Source: Streptomyces sp. NBC_00572
GTDB lineage: Bacteria > Actinomycetota > Actinomycetes > Streptomycetales > Streptomycetaceae
Direction of reading: 5' to 3'
Length of the DNA: 64,000 nt
Assembly (NCBI RefSeq): GCF_026341815.1
Contig: NZ_JAPENX010000001.1
Location: 2,046,001 to 2,110,000, forward strand
The notes below the pieces were generated by a model that worked only from the letters and a program-made list of their open reading frames with translations, did no database searches and had not been told where the DNA came from. Shown in pieces: positions 11,121-19,716 of the stretch. The position numbers and the translations under genes are program-made. Position 1 is the first letter of the stretch. Each line of letters starts with the position of its first letter.

Positions 11121-11235
11121 TATGCTCCCGGGACACCCGGGTGGGTGTTTCGCCCTCCGTACGCGCTCCTGCCGCACGAGGTGCCGCGAACCCCGTTCCC
11201 GGTCCGACGACATTCTGATCCCTGGGGGGGATCTC
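11121..11235 (+). promoter_or_regulatory. Promoter and structured 5' leader of FG-GAP gene 3
   Basis: A -10-like TATGCT (11121-11126) precedes ACACCCGGGTGGGTGTT (11133-11149) by 6 nt. The change from ACATCC to ACACCC keeps pairing with GGGTGT (U-G becomes C-G), which supports an RNA stem. The SD hairpin GATCCC-TGGGG-GGGATC (11217-11233) is identical to that of copy 2 and precedes the TTG by 2 nt. Confidence 0.6.
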
Positions 11236-12948
11236 TTGCGTTCTGTGCACACCACGCGTGCCCGCCTCGCGGCCTGCACCGCTCTCGTCCTGTCCGCGGG
11301 CATGCTGCTCGCAGCCCCGGCCTCGGCCGGGGAGCCCACGCCGCTCCCCGCGGTCGAGCGGCCGGCGGCCGACTTCACCCCGCCGACGCTGACGCGTCCG
11401 TCCGCCGGCGCGGCCCGGGCCGGTGCCGCCGCGGCCGAGGGGCCCAGGGTCGCCGATCCGCTGTCGGACTTCGACGGCGACGGGGTGAGCGACCTGATCT
11501 ACCGCGCCTGGACCGGCGACGTCTACACGGCGACGACCACGGGCACGGGCGGCCTCTTCAACGGCACCGCCGCCCAGCCCCCGAAGGACATCGTTCCGAT
11601 CGGCAACCAGGACGCGACCGGCGGCGGTCCCGAGGTCCTGATGCTCTCGGAGCAGGGCGCGCTCACGATGTACGCCGACGCGACGTCCACCGCCGCGACG
11701 TACGCGTGGCGGGGCTACGGCTGGCAGATCTACAACAAGCTCGTCTCACCCGGCGACGTGAACGACGACAACCGGGCGGACCTGCTCGCCCGCGACAACA
11801 GCGGCAACCTGTACCTGTACTACGCCACCGGCAACCGCACCGCGCCGTTCTCGGCGCGGGTGAAGCTCGGCCCCGGCTGGAACGCCTACGACCAGATCGT
11901 GGGCTACGGCGACAACAACGGCGACGGCTGGGCCGACCTGTACGCCCGCGACACCACCGGCACCCTGTGGTTCTACGCCGGCAGCGGCGACAAGAGCGGG
12001 CCGTTCGCGGGCCGGGTGAAGGTCGGCTCCGGCTGGGGCGCCTACAACCAGATCATTCCCGTCGGCGACGACAACGGCGACGGCGCGGGCGAGATGCTGG
12101 CCCGCGACACCAAGGGCACCTTCTGGTACTACAGCGGCAAGGGCGACGGCACCCTCGCGCCCCGCACGCAGTCCGGCGACGCGGGCTACTGGCACTTCGT
12201 CCCGCAGTTCGGCGGGGCGAGCAACAGCCCGGTCGCCGCCACCAAGGAAGTCGTCCTGGCGCGGGACGCGTCCGGCACGATGTTCCTGTACGGCGCCCGG
12301 ACCAACGGTCTGCTCAGCACGCGCACCCAGTTCGGCCCCACGAGCGGCTGGCAGGGCGCGGACTTCACGCACCTGGCCTCGCTGGACCCGGACGGCGAGT
12401 CCGACATCGCGCAGCTCTTCGACAACGGCCTCTACATCGACGGCACCTACATCGGCTCGGGCTGGGGCGTCTACAACGCCCTGGCAGGCCCCGGTGACCT
12501 GACCGGCGACGGCAAGGGCGACCTGCTGGCCCGCGACCGCTCCGGCAACCTGTACCTGTACAAGGGCAACGGTCAGAGCACGGGCTTCGCGTCGCGCATC
12601 AAGGTCGGCGGCGGCTGGGGCGCCTTCAACAAGATCCTCGGCGCGGGCGACTACACCGGCGACGGCCGCGCGGACGTCGTGGCCCGCACCTCGGGCGGCG
12701 ACCTGTACGTGTACCCGGGCACGGGTAACGCGGCCACGCCGTTCGGTGCGCGGCTGAGCATCGGCGGCGGCTGGAACACGTACACCAAGCTGGTCACGCC
12801 GGGCGACCTGAACGCCGACGGCAAGGCCGACCTGCTGGGTGTCACCTCGTCGGGCGACCTCTACAACTACCTGAACACGGCCCCGGGCAAGTTCGGCACC
12901 CGGACCAAGACCGGCTCCGGCTTCCAGATCTACAACGCCATGTCGTAG
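11236..12948 (+). CDS. Secreted FG-GAP/VCBS repeat protein, copy 3
   Basis: The third tandem paralogue (570 residues) has a signal peptide ending near AAPASA and the same blade repeats. Acidic loops include DFDGDGVSD, DNNGDGWAD, DDNGDGAGE, DLTGDGKGD, DYTGDGRAD and DLNADGKAD. One loop is DVNDDNRAD rather than the usual DxNGDGxAD. The start is TTG 11236, matching copy 1 (both read RS after the start). The three proteins align along their full length, including the C-terminal G-FQ-Y pattern, so they come from local duplication. Function is unknown; extracellular binding is inferred from the fold. Confidence 0.85.
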   Translation: MRSVHTTRARLAACTALVLSAGMLLAAPASAGEPTPLPAVERPAADFTPPTLTRPSAGAARAGAAAAEGPRVADPLSDFDGDGVSDLIYRAWTGDVYTATTTGTGGLFNGTAAQPPKDIVPIGNQDATGGGPEVLMLSEQGALTMYADATSTAATYAWRGYGWQIYNKLVSPGDVNDDNRADLLARDNSGNLYLYYATGNRTAPFSARVKLGPGWNAYDQIVGYGDNNGDGWADLYARDTTGTLWFYAGSGDKSGPFAGRVKVGSGWGAYNQIIPVGDDNGDGAGEMLARDTKGTFWYYSGKGDGTLAPRTQSGDAGYWHFVPQFGGASNSPVAATKEVVLARDASGTMFLYGARTNGLLSTRTQFGPTSGWQGADFTHLASLDPDGESDIAQLFDNGLYIDGTYIGSGWGVYNALAGPGDLTGDGKGDLLARDRSGNLYLYKGNGQSTGFASRIKVGGGWGAFNKILGAGDYTGDGRADVVARTSGGDLYVYPGTGNAATPFGARLSIGGGWNTYTKLVTPGDLNADGKADLLGVTSSGDLYNYLNTAPGKFGTRTKTGSGFQIYNAMS

Positions 12949-12972
12949 CACTGTCGCCGCACCCGTACCCGC

Positions 12973-13008
12973 GGACGCCCCGCACCGGAGTTCCGGTGCG
13001 GGGCGTCC
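12973..13008. terminator. Terminator between FG-GAP copy 3 and the methyltransferase gene
   Basis: A perfect 16-bp stem with an AGTT loop has its inner part (GCCCCGCACCGG and complement) identical to the hairpin after copy 1. It serves the convergent gene pair. Confidence 0.85.
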
Positions 13009-13027
13009 CCGTGTCCTGGCGCGCCTG

Positions 13028-13870
13028 TCAGGACGGCTTGCGGGCGACCGCGAAGATCCGGCGGAACGGGAACACCGTGCCGTGCGGACCTTGGGGGTAG
13101 GCGTCGCGCAGGAGGTCGCGGTACTGGCCGAGGAAGGCGTCGATCGCCTCCTGGTCGTCGCCCAGGGTGGTGAGGACGGGCCGCAGGGCCGTGCCCTTGA
13201 CCCAGTCGAGCACGGGGTCCTCGCCCTGGAGCAGCTGGCAGTACGTGGTCTCCCAGACATCCGTCTCGCAACCCAGGTCGGTGAGGCGGGTGAGGTAGTC
13301 GGAGGCGTCGAGGATGTGGACGAAGCGGCGGCCCTGGTCGCCGAGGCGGTGGCGCCACTCGGGGGTGTCGCAGAGTTCGCCGAGCAGGGCGTGGCTGGGC
13401 GAGGTGAAGTTGCCGGGGACCTGGAAGGCGAGGGTGCCCCCGGGGCGGAGTCCGTCGATCCAGCCGGCGAAGGACTCGGGGTGGTTGGGCACCCATTGGA
13501 GGGCCGCGTTGGAGACGATCAGGTCGTAGGGCTCGGCGGGGGTCCAGTGGGCGGCGTCGGCGGGCCGGAAGTCGATCCAGCCGCCGCCCCGGGTGGTGCC
13601 GGACCAGTCCTTCTCCGCCTGTTCCAGCATGTCGGGCGAGAGGTCGAAGCCGGTGATGTGGGCGTCGGCCCAGCGGTCGGCGAGGAGGACCGTCACGTTG
13701 CCGGGTCCGCAGCCGAGATCGGCGATGCGGGCGGGCCGGTCCTGGGCGGGCAGGTGCGGTATTCGGGTGAGCAGGTCGAGGAAGGGCCGGGTGCGGTGCC
13801 CGGAGTGCCGGAGGTACTGCTGCGGATCCCATGTCGGTGCGGTTGGTGCGGCGGATTCCACGGAATGCAT
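13028..13870 (-). CDS. tam: Trans-aconitate 2-methyltransferase-like SAM methyltransferase
   Basis: The 280-residue class I methyltransferase has motif I ADLGCGPGNVT, acidic motif ITGFDLSPDMLEQA, and the family-typical YDLIVSNAALQWVPNH and LRPGGTLAFQVPGN. These match Tam enzymes, which methylate trans-aconitate to relieve inhibition of aconitase. I chose ATG 13870 (MHSVESAAPTAPTWDPQQYL) because AAGGGGG lies just upstream; longer in-frame extension lacks an SD and runs into the operator region. It is divergent from the MarR gene at 14034, with a MarR-type palindrome in the gap. Confidence 0.8.
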   Translation of the reverse strand: MHSVESAAPTAPTWDPQQYLRHSGHRTRPFLDLLTRIPHLPAQDRPARIADLGCGPGNVTVLLADRWADAHITGFDLSPDMLEQAEKDWSGTTRGGGWIDFRPADAAHWTPAEPYDLIVSNAALQWVPNHPESFAGWIDGLRPGGTLAFQVPGNFTSPSHALLGELCDTPEWRHRLGDQGRRFVHILDASDYLTRLTDLGCETDVWETTYCQLLQGEDPVLDWVKGTALRPVLTTLGDDQEAIDAFLGQYRDLLRDAYPQGPHGTVFPFRRIFAVARKPS

Positions 13871-13952
13871 GTTCGAAGCCCCCTTGCTGGAACGAGTTGC
13901 CGAAGCGGAACGGAGTTCCGGCCGGGTCCCTTCCCCATAGTCCAGGGAAATA

Positions 13953-13970
13953 TATCTTGATTCCAAGATA
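13953..13970. promoter_or_regulatory. MarR-type palindrome between tam-like gene and marR
   Basis: TATCTTG-ATTC-CAAGATA has perfect 7-bp arms around a 4-bp centre. It is an AT-rich island lying 82 bp upstream of the methyltransferase ATG and 63 bp upstream of the MarR ATG. Size and symmetry fit a MarR dimer site, so autoregulation plus control of the divergent gene is plausible. Confidence 0.6.
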
Positions 13971-14033
13971 CTTGACATGGAGAAACTCGACCCCAAGAGA
14001 CTTTATGTCAACAGACCCTCTACACTGATCGAC

Positions 14034-14531
14034 ATGGAGGACGAGGTCGACCGACTGGTCGCAGCATGGCGCCGCGAGCGCCCCGACCTCGACGTGGAAC
14101 CGCTCGAGGTGCTCAGCCGCGTCTCACGGCTCGCCCGGCACCTCGACCGCGCCCGTCGGCTCGCCTTCTCGGAGCACCAGCTGGAGCCCTGGGAGTTCGA
14201 CGTCCTCACTTCCCTGCGCCGCGCCGGAGCGCCCTACCAGCTCTCCCCCGGCCAGCTCCTGACCCAGACCCTGGTCACCTCCGGCACCATGACCAACCGC
14301 ATCGACCGGCTCACCAAGAAGGGCCTCGTCGAGCGGCTCCCCGACCCCAGCGACCGGCGCGGCGTCCTGGTCCGGCTCACCCCCGAGGGCCGCGACCGCG
14401 CCGACGAGGCGCTCGCCGGACTGCTCGCCCAGGAGCGCGCCATCCTGGCCCAGCTCTCCCGGACCCAGCGCGGCGAACTGGCCGGGCTGCTACGCCAGCT
14501 GACCGCCCCGTTCGACAACGTCCCCGGATAG
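14034..14531 (+). CDS. MarR family transcriptional regulator
   Basis: The 165-residue winged-helix protein has the core recognition region PGQLLTQTLVTSGTMTNRID followed by RLTKKGLVERLPDPSDRRGV, the hallmark DxRxxxV wing. A C-terminal dimerisation helix pair follows. I chose ATG 14034: TACACT at 14021-14026 ends 7 nt before it with no SD, so it is probably leaderless. An in-frame ATG at 13977 would add 19 residues overlapping the likely promoter. The 3' end overlaps the convergent LuxR gene by 42 nt. The likely target is the palindrome at 13953-13970. Confidence 0.87.
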   Translation: MEDEVDRLVAAWRRERPDLDVEPLEVLSRVSRLARHLDRARRLAFSEHQLEPWEFDVLTSLRRAGAPYQLSPGQLLTQTLVTSGTMTNRIDRLTKKGLVERLPDPSDRRGVLVRLTPEGRDRADEALAGLLAQERAILAQLSRTQRGELAGLLRQLTAPFDNVPG

Positions 14532-15290
14532 TCCGGCCCCCGAGAGCCCGGACAGCGGCGCCTCGCCCAGCTGGGCCGGCCCCACCCCCGCCCGCCTGGC
14601 CAGGGCCACCGCCGCCAGGGTCGAGTGCACGCCCAGCTTCCCCAGCACGTTCTGCATGTGCGTACGGACGGTGTGCGGGGACAGGAAGAGGCGCTCGGCG
14701 ACCGCCTTGCGGCCCAGGCCCGCGACCATGCAGCGCAGCACCTCCCGCTCGCGCGGGGTCAGCGACTCCACCAGCCGCTCGCTGTCCGTCCGATGCTTGC
14801 GGGCCGCCGTCAACTCCCGCAGGACACCCGTGAGCAGCGCCGGCGGCAGATGCGTCTCGTCCCGCAGCACCCCCCGGACCACCGCGAGGAGCCGCTGGAG
14901 CGAGCAGTCCTTCGCCACCCAGCCGGACGCCCCGGCCTGCAGCGCGAGGGCGGCCCGCTGCGGGTCGTCCCTCTCCGCGAGGACGACGGTGCGGACCGCG
15001 GGCTGGACCGCGCGCACCCCCGCGACCAGGGAGATCCCGTCGACGGCGCCCTCCGCGTCGTCCGGCACCGCACGGGCCACGGCCCCCGCGGGCCCGGCGC
15101 CGAGCTCGGCGTCGACGAGCAGCACGTCGAACCTGCGGCCCTCCGAGGCGCCGCGCTCCAGGCAGCGCAGGGCGGCCGGGCCGCTTCCCGCGGCGGCGAC
15201 GTCGACATCGGGCTCGGCCGCGAGTGCGGCGGCCAGCGATTCGGCGAAGACGCGGTGGTCGTCCACCACGAGGACACGGATACGTGCCAC
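14490..15290 (-). CDS. LuxR-type response regulator (orphan), near galK
   Basis: The 266-residue NarL/FixJ-like regulator has a receiver with VVDDHR acidic pair, a plausible phospho-acceptor Asp in FDVLLVDAELG, and the conserved Lys in GASGWVAKD. The C-terminal LuxR helix-turn-helix reads LTPREREVLRCMVAGLGRKA then LSPHTVRTHMQNVLGKLGV. A loop of about 20 residues rich in Ala/Gly/Asp follows the phospho-site and is longer than usual. GTG 15290 is preferred because GGGGG lies 5 nt upstream; TTG 15302 is the longer alternative. No histidine kinase is adjacent. It overlaps marR by 42 nt tail to tail. Confidence 0.83.
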   Translation of the reverse strand: MARIRVLVVDDHRVFAESLAAALAAEPDVDVAAAGSGPAALRCLERGASEGRRFDVLLVDAELGAGPAGAVARAVPDDAEGAVDGISLVAGVRAVQPAVRTVVLAERDDPQRAALALQAGASGWVAKDCSLQRLLAVVRGVLRDETHLPPALLTGVLRELTAARKHRTDSERLVESLTPREREVLRCMVAGLGRKAVAERLFLSPHTVRTHMQNVLGKLGVHSTLAAVALARRAGVGPAQLGEAPLSGLSGAGLSGDVVERGGQLA

Positions 15291-15434
15291 GGGCACCCCC
15301 AAGTGTCGAGGAACGGAACCGACGCGGGCACGGCGCCGGAGGCGGGTCCGTCATACGCGCGGCCGCCGCCGTGCGTTGACTGTTACCCCGCTTCCGGCGC
15401 CGTACCCGACCGGGTCTCGCCCCCTGAACAGCAC

Positions 15435-15490
15435 CGGCCCCCACCGGCGCTGCCCCTCAGAGTAGGGGCGGGGCGTCGCGGTGGGGGCCG
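15435..15490. terminator. Long nested hairpin between galK and the LuxR gene
   Basis: An outer perfect 12-bp stem (CGGCCCCCACCG at 15435-15446 with 15479-15490) encloses an inner GCCCCT/AGGGGC stem. It lies downstream of galK on the minus strand and is a probable terminator for galTEK. The adjacent tract 15509-15553 carries three CGTACGGG copies of unknown meaning. Confidence 0.6.
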
Positions 15491-15563
15491 ATTCACGGAA
15501 CTGTCCGAAGTCGTACGGGCGTACGGGGGGTGTCGGAGGCTCCGTACGGGGTGTCCTCGGGGG

Positions 15564-16703
15564 TCAGAGCCGGCGGGCGCCTGCCGAGGGGATGGCCGGG
15601 AAGATGCCGGGGGCCGCGTATCCGGCCCCGGCGAAGGCCTTCTCGACGGCGGCGGCGACCGCGTCCGCCCGGTCGGTGTCGACCAGGACCAGGGCCGATC
15701 CGCCGAAGCCGCCGCCGGTCATCCGGGCGCCGAGCGCCCCGGCGGCGTTCGCCGCCTCGACGACGAGGTCCAGCTCGGGGCAGGAGACCCGCAGATCGTC
15801 CCGGAGGGAGGCGTGCCCCTCGGTGAGGACGGGACCGACGGCCCGGGTGTCCCCGGCGTCGAGCAGCGCGATCGTCCGCTCCACACGGGCGTTGTCGGTG
15901 ACGACGTGCCGCACATAGCGCAGAATCGTCTCGTCGCCCAGGAGTGCGAGGGATTCGGATAGATGCGCGGCACTCACGTCGCGCAGGGCCCGGGCGCCGA
16001 GCGCCCGCGCACCGGCTTCGCACCCGGCGCGCCGCTCGGCGTACGCGCCGTCCCCGAGCGCGTGCTTCACCCGGGTGTCGACGACGAGCAGCCGCAGCCC
16101 CTCCCGGGCCAGGTCGAAGGGGACCTGACGGTACGAGAGGTCCCGGGTGTCGAGATGGAGGGCGTGGCCCTCCTCGGCGCAGGCGGAGGCCATCTGGTCC
16201 ATCACGCCGCAGGGGACGCCGACGAAGGCGTTCTCGGCGCGCTGGGCGAGCTCGGCGAGTTCGGGCCGGGAGAGCCCGAGGCCGAACAGGTCGTTCAGGG
16301 CGAGCGCGGTGACGACCTCCAGGGCCGCCGAGGAGGAGAGCCCCGCGCCGGTCGGCACGGTCGAGGTGAGGTGGACGTCCGCGCCCGCCACCGGGTGTCC
16401 GGCCTCCCGCAGCGCCCAGACGACACCGGCCGGGTAGGCCGCCCAGCCGCCGCCGGAGAGCGGTTCGAGGGAGTCGACCGCCAGCTGGACGATGCCGCCG
16501 TCGATGTCGGCGGAGTGCAGGCGCAGCACCCCGTCGTCGCGGCGGGACACGGCGGCGACGGTGGTGTGCGGCAGGGCGAGCGGCAGCACGAAGCCGTCGT
16601 TGAAGTCGGTGTACTCCCCGATGAGGTTGACCCGCCCGGGGGCGGCCCAGACACCGTCGGGGGCGGCGCCGTACAGCGCCTCGAAGTCGGCGGCGACGCT
16701 CAT
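15564..16703 (-). CDS. galK: Galactokinase
   Basis: GalK phosphorylates galactose at C1 with ATP in the Leloir pathway. The 379-residue protein has the galactokinase signature near the N-terminus ([21 protein letters not shown]), the GHMP ATP-binding loop ([14 protein letters not shown]), the catalytic Asp region ([12 protein letters not shown]), and the C-terminal GHMP motif ([17 protein letters not shown]). ATG 16703 overlaps the galE stop by 4 nt (ATGA), so galT-galE-galK are translationally coupled. It is the last gene of the operon. Confidence 0.96.
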   Translation of the reverse strand: MSVAADFEALYGAAPDGVWAAPGRVNLIGEYTDFNDGFVLPLALPHTTVAAVSRRDDGVLRLHSADIDGGIVQLAVDSLEPLSGGGWAAYPAGVVWALREAGHPVAGADVHLTSTVPTGAGLSSSAALEVVTALALNDLFGLGLSRPELAELAQRAENAFVGVPCGVMDQMASACAEEGHALHLDTRDLSYRQVPFDLAREGLRLLVVDTRVKHALGDGAYAERRAGCEAGARALGARALRDVSAAHLSESLALLGDETILRYVRHVVTDNARVERTIALLDAGDTRAVGPVLTEGHASLRDDLRVSCPELDLVVEAANAAGALGARMTGGGFGGSALVLVDTDRADAVAAAVEKAFAGAGYAAPGIFPAIPSAGARRL

Positions 16704-17698
16704 GCGAGTCCCCCCTCGTGCTGCTGCCGGGCGAAGGCCCAGGCGTCGGCGACGACGTCCGCGAGGTCGGGGCGGGACGGCGTCCAGCCGAGCCGTTCGC
16801 GGGCGGCCCCGGCGGAGGCGACGAGGACGGCGGGGTCGCCGGCCCGGCGGGGGGCGGTGATCTCCGGGATCGGGTGCCCGGTGACCTTCCGTACGGTCTC
16901 GACGACCTCGCGGACGGAGAAGCCGTTGCCGTTGCCCAGGTTGCAGATCAGGTGCTCGCCGGCCGGCACGGTGTCCGCGGTCATGGCGTCGAGCGCGAGG
17001 AGGTGGGCCTCGGCGAGGTCGGCGACGTGGATGTAGTCGCGGACGCAGGTGCCGTCGGGGGTCGGGTAGTCCTCGCCGTACACGGAGATCGCCTCGCGCC
17101 GGCCGAGGGCGACCTGGAGGACGAGCGGGATCAGGTGCGACTCGGGCTCGTGCCGCTCGCCGAGGGAGCCGTACGCCCCCGCCACGTTGAAGTAGCGCAG
17201 CGAGACGGCGGCCAGGCCGTGGGCGGTGCACTCCCCGCCGATCATGTGGTCGACGGCGAGCTTGCTCGCCCCGTACGGGCTGGTGGGGGCGGTCGGCGCG
17301 GTCTCGGTGATCGGCACCGTCTCCGGCTCGCCGTAGGTGGCGGCGGTGGAGGAGAAGACCAGCTTGCGGACCCCGGCGGAACGCAGGGCGGCGAGCAGGG
17401 CCATGGTGCCGCCGACGTTGTTCTCCCAGTACTTCCCGGGATCGGCGACGGACTCGCCGACCTGGGAGAAGGCGGCGAAGTGCAGGACGCCGTCGTAGGA
17501 GTCGTCGAGCCACTTCGCGGCGTCCTGGACGCGGCCCTCGATGAACTCGGCGCCCGCCGGGACGGCTTCGGCGAAGCCGGTGGAGAGGTCGTCGAGGACG
17601 GTGACCCGGTGGCCCCGCTCCAGGAGGTGGGCGGCGACGACGCTGCCCACGTATCCGGCCCCGCCGGTCACCAGGTACTTCTTCACGGCCTCGGTCAC
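16700..17698 (-). CDS. galE: UDP-glucose 4-epimerase
   Basis: GalE interconverts UDP-galactose and UDP-glucose using bound NAD+. The 332-residue extended SDR has the Rossmann motif TGGAGYVGS near the N-terminus, LDDLSTG, the catalytic Ser region ([11 protein letters not shown]) and YxxxK ([14 protein letters not shown]), and the substrate-loop RYFNVAGA. The start is GTG 17698 overlapping the galT stop (GTGA). The stop overlaps the galK start. The tight coupling supports a single galTEK transcript. Confidence 0.95.
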   Translation of the reverse strand: MTEAVKKYLVTGGAGYVGSVVAAHLLERGHRVTVLDDLSTGFAEAVPAGAEFIEGRVQDAAKWLDDSYDGVLHFAAFSQVGESVADPGKYWENNVGGTMALLAALRSAGVRKLVFSSTAATYGEPETVPITETAPTAPTSPYGASKLAVDHMIGGECTAHGLAAVSLRYFNVAGAYGSLGERHEPESHLIPLVLQVALGRREAISVYGEDYPTPDGTCVRDYIHVADLAEAHLLALDAMTADTVPAGEHLICNLGNGNGFSVREVVETVRKVTGHPIPEITAPRRAGDPAVLVASAGAARERLGWTPSRPDLADVVADAWAFARQQHEGGLA

Positions 17699-18738
17699 TT
17701 GCTTGCCACCTCTCGGAGTCGCCGGGCCGCCGTCTCCGGCGGTACGTCGTTGCTGAACGCGCTCATGCCGGACTCGGTGCCCGCGAGGTACTTGAGCCTG
17801 CCGGACGTCCGACGGACGGTGAAGAGTTCCAGGTGGAGCCCGAACTCCTCGCGGTCCTCGCCGGTGAACGGCGCCTGGTGCCAGGCGGAGATGTACGGCG
17901 TGGGCGGCTCCCCCGGTCCGAAGATCCGGTCGAAGCGCCTCAAGAGTTCCAGATAGATCTGTGGGAACTCTGTGCGGGCCGCCTCGTCGAGCGCGCGCAG
18001 GTCGGGCACCCGGCGGGTCGGGTAGAGGTGGACCTCGTACGGCCAGTGGGCGGCGTACGGCACGAAGGCGATCCAGTGCTCGGTCTCCAGGACGATCCGC
18101 TCGGCGTCGGCGCGTTCCCGGGCGAGGACGTCGTCGAAGAGGTTGCCGCCGGTGCGGGCCCGGTGCTCGGCCGCGTGGCGCTGCATGAGGGCGGTCCGGG
18201 GCGTGGCGGACGGGTAGGCGTAGATCTGCCCGTGCGGGTGGGCGAGGGTGACGCCGATCTCCGCGCCGCGGTTCTCGAAGCAGTACACCTGCTCGACGCC
18301 GGGCCGCTCGGCGAGTTCGGTGGTCCGGTCGATCCAGGCGTCGAGCACCAGCGCGGCGCGCTCGGGGGTGAGGTCGGCGAAGGAGGCCTCGTGGTCGGCG
18401 GTGAAGCAGACGACCTCGCAGCGGCCCGACTCCCCGGCGAGGGTGGGGAAGCGGTTCTCGAAGACGGCGACCTCGTAGTCGGGGGCCGGGATCTCGCTCT
18501 GCCGTCCGTCGGCGGACGGGCAGAGCGGGCACTCGCCCACGGGCGGGTGGTACGTCCGGCCCTGGCGGTGCGAGGCGACGGCGACGGAGTCCCCGAGGAG
18601 CTCGTCGTACCGGAGCTCGGTGGCCGAGGCGACGGGGTCGAGCGGGCGGGTGTCGACGGCGGTGCGGACGGCGTCGTCACGCGTGTCGTAGTAGATCAGC
18701 TCGCGCCCGTCGGCGAGCGTGGTGACGGTCTTCTTCAC
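17695..18738 (-). CDS. galT: Galactose-1-phosphate uridylyltransferase
   Basis: GalT transfers UMP between UDP-glucose and galactose-1-phosphate. The 347-residue HIT-superfamily enzyme has the zinc-site [19 protein letters not shown], the catalytic [10 protein letters not shown], and [11 protein letters not shown] late in the protein. I chose GTG 18738 because CGGAGGG lies just upstream; an in-frame extension to 18804 has no SD. It is the first gene of galTEK. The leader carries ATGTTYGA direct repeats. A LuxR gene ends 135 bp upstream in the same direction. Confidence 0.95.
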   Translation of the reverse strand: MKKTVTTLADGRELIYYDTRDDAVRTAVDTRPLDPVASATELRYDELLGDSVAVASHRQGRTYHPPVGECPLCPSADGRQSEIPAPDYEVAVFENRFPTLAGESGRCEVVCFTADHEASFADLTPERAALVLDAWIDRTTELAERPGVEQVYCFENRGAEIGVTLAHPHGQIYAYPSATPRTALMQRHAAEHRARTGGNLFDDVLARERADAERIVLETEHWIAFVPYAAHWPYEVHLYPTRRVPDLRALDEAARTEFPQIYLELLRRFDRIFGPGEPPTPYISAWHQAPFTGEDREEFGLHLELFTVRRTSGRLKYLAGTESGMSAFSNDVPPETAARRLREVASK

Positions 18739-18757
18739 GGGGTGCCCTCCGGCGGGA

Positions 18758-18795
18758 TCAAACATAACCACGCACAAGGAATCACATTCGAACAT
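18758..18795 (-). promoter_or_regulatory. Direct repeats in the gal operon promoter region
   Basis: On the minus strand ATGTTCGA (18788-18795) and ATGTTTGA (18758-18765) are direct repeats 30 bp apart, about three helical turns, just upstream of the galT SD. TTGACG at 18799-18804 could be a -35. The repeats may be the operator for galactose control; the binding protein is not identified. Confidence 0.4.
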
Positions 18796-18872
18796 CACCG
18801 TCAACGCCGAAGCCCGGCCCCACCTCCAGGAGGGGCCGGACGGGGAGATTTCTCAGGTCGGAGGGGAAGCGA

Positions 18873-19565
18873 TCAGGAGGATCGCCGCGGCCCCGGCAGC
18901 GCGCGGTCGAGCAGCCCCGTGCGGGCCGCGAGGGCCGCCGCCTCAAGGCGCGACCCCACCCCCAGCTTCATCAGGACCCGCTGCACATGTGTCCGGGCGG
19001 TGCTCGGCGCGATCCTCATGCCCTCCGCGATCAGCCGGGTGTCCTCCCCCTCCGCGACCCGGACGAGGACCTCCACCTCCCGCTGGGTCAGGAGCCGCAG
19101 CAGCCGCTGGCCCTCGTCGTCCGGCTGCACCGAGGGGTGGAGCAGCTCCGCGAAGGCCGACTGGAGCAGCTGCGGGGCCACCGCCGACTCTCCCGCCCTG
19201 GCCTTCACCAGGGCGCGCTCGACGCCCTCGATGCGCTCGTCGTGCCGGACGTATCCCGAGGCCCCGGCCGCGAAGGCCGCCGCGATACCGCGCGGCGAGG
19301 GCACCGGCCCGAGGACGACCACCGCCACCTGCGGCCGCTCCCGCTTGATCCGTACGACCACGTCGAAGGCCCCCGGCTCGGCCGGGGCCGCCGTGCCCAG
19401 GAGACAGACCTCCGGCGCCCGGCTCACCACCAGCTCCGCCGCCCCGGCCACCGGCGCGGCCGCCGCGAGCACCCGGTGCCCGCGCAGCTTCAGTGCCGAG
19501 GCGAGCGCCTCCGCGAGCAGGCGGTGGTCGTCCACCACCACGAGCCGTACGCCCATCCCGGTCAT
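18873..19565 (-). CDS. LuxR-type regulator with a degenerate receiver domain
   Basis: The 230-residue protein is a paralogue in layout of the regulator at 14490. The N-terminal receiver keeps the acidic pair (VVVDDHRLLAEALA), but the position of the phospho-acceptor Asp reads VCLLGTAA. The usual Lys after GASGYV is replaced by Arg-His. It is therefore unlikely to be controlled by Asp phosphorylation. The C-terminal LuxR helix-turn-helix is intact (LTQREVEVLVRVAEG, IAPSTARTHVQRVLMKLGV). ATG 19565 is chosen because GGAGG lies 7 nt upstream. No kinase is nearby. Confidence 0.82.
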   Translation of the reverse strand: MTGMGVRLVVVDDHRLLAEALASALKLRGHRVLAAAAPVAGAAELVVSRAPEVCLLGTAAPAEPGAFDVVVRIKRERPQVAVVVLGPVPSPRGIAAAFAAGASGYVRHDERIEGVERALVKARAGESAVAPQLLQSAFAELLHPSVQPDDEGQRLLRLLTQREVEVLVRVAEGEDTRLIAEGMRIAPSTARTHVQRVLMKLGVGSRLEAAALAARTGLLDRALPGPRRSS

Positions 19566-19641
19566 CCCCCATCCTCCGGGCCGCCGTCCGCCGGCCACCC
19601 GCTCGACCTCGAATTCCTCACCCACCGGCACCGTGCGCAAA

Positions 19642-19679
19642 CGGCCCGGCGCGTCGGGGTGAACCGACGCGCCGGGCCG
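19642..19679. terminator. Terminator downstream of the PQQ-propeller gene pair
   Basis: A perfect 16-bp stem (CGGCCCGGCGCGTCGG with its complement) with a 6-nt loop sits just past the stop of the 19717 gene on the minus strand and upstream of the LuxR gene. Confidence 0.8.
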
Positions 19680-19716
19680 CGCGAACCTCACGAACATCCG
19701 TGCGATGTCAAGGAGT

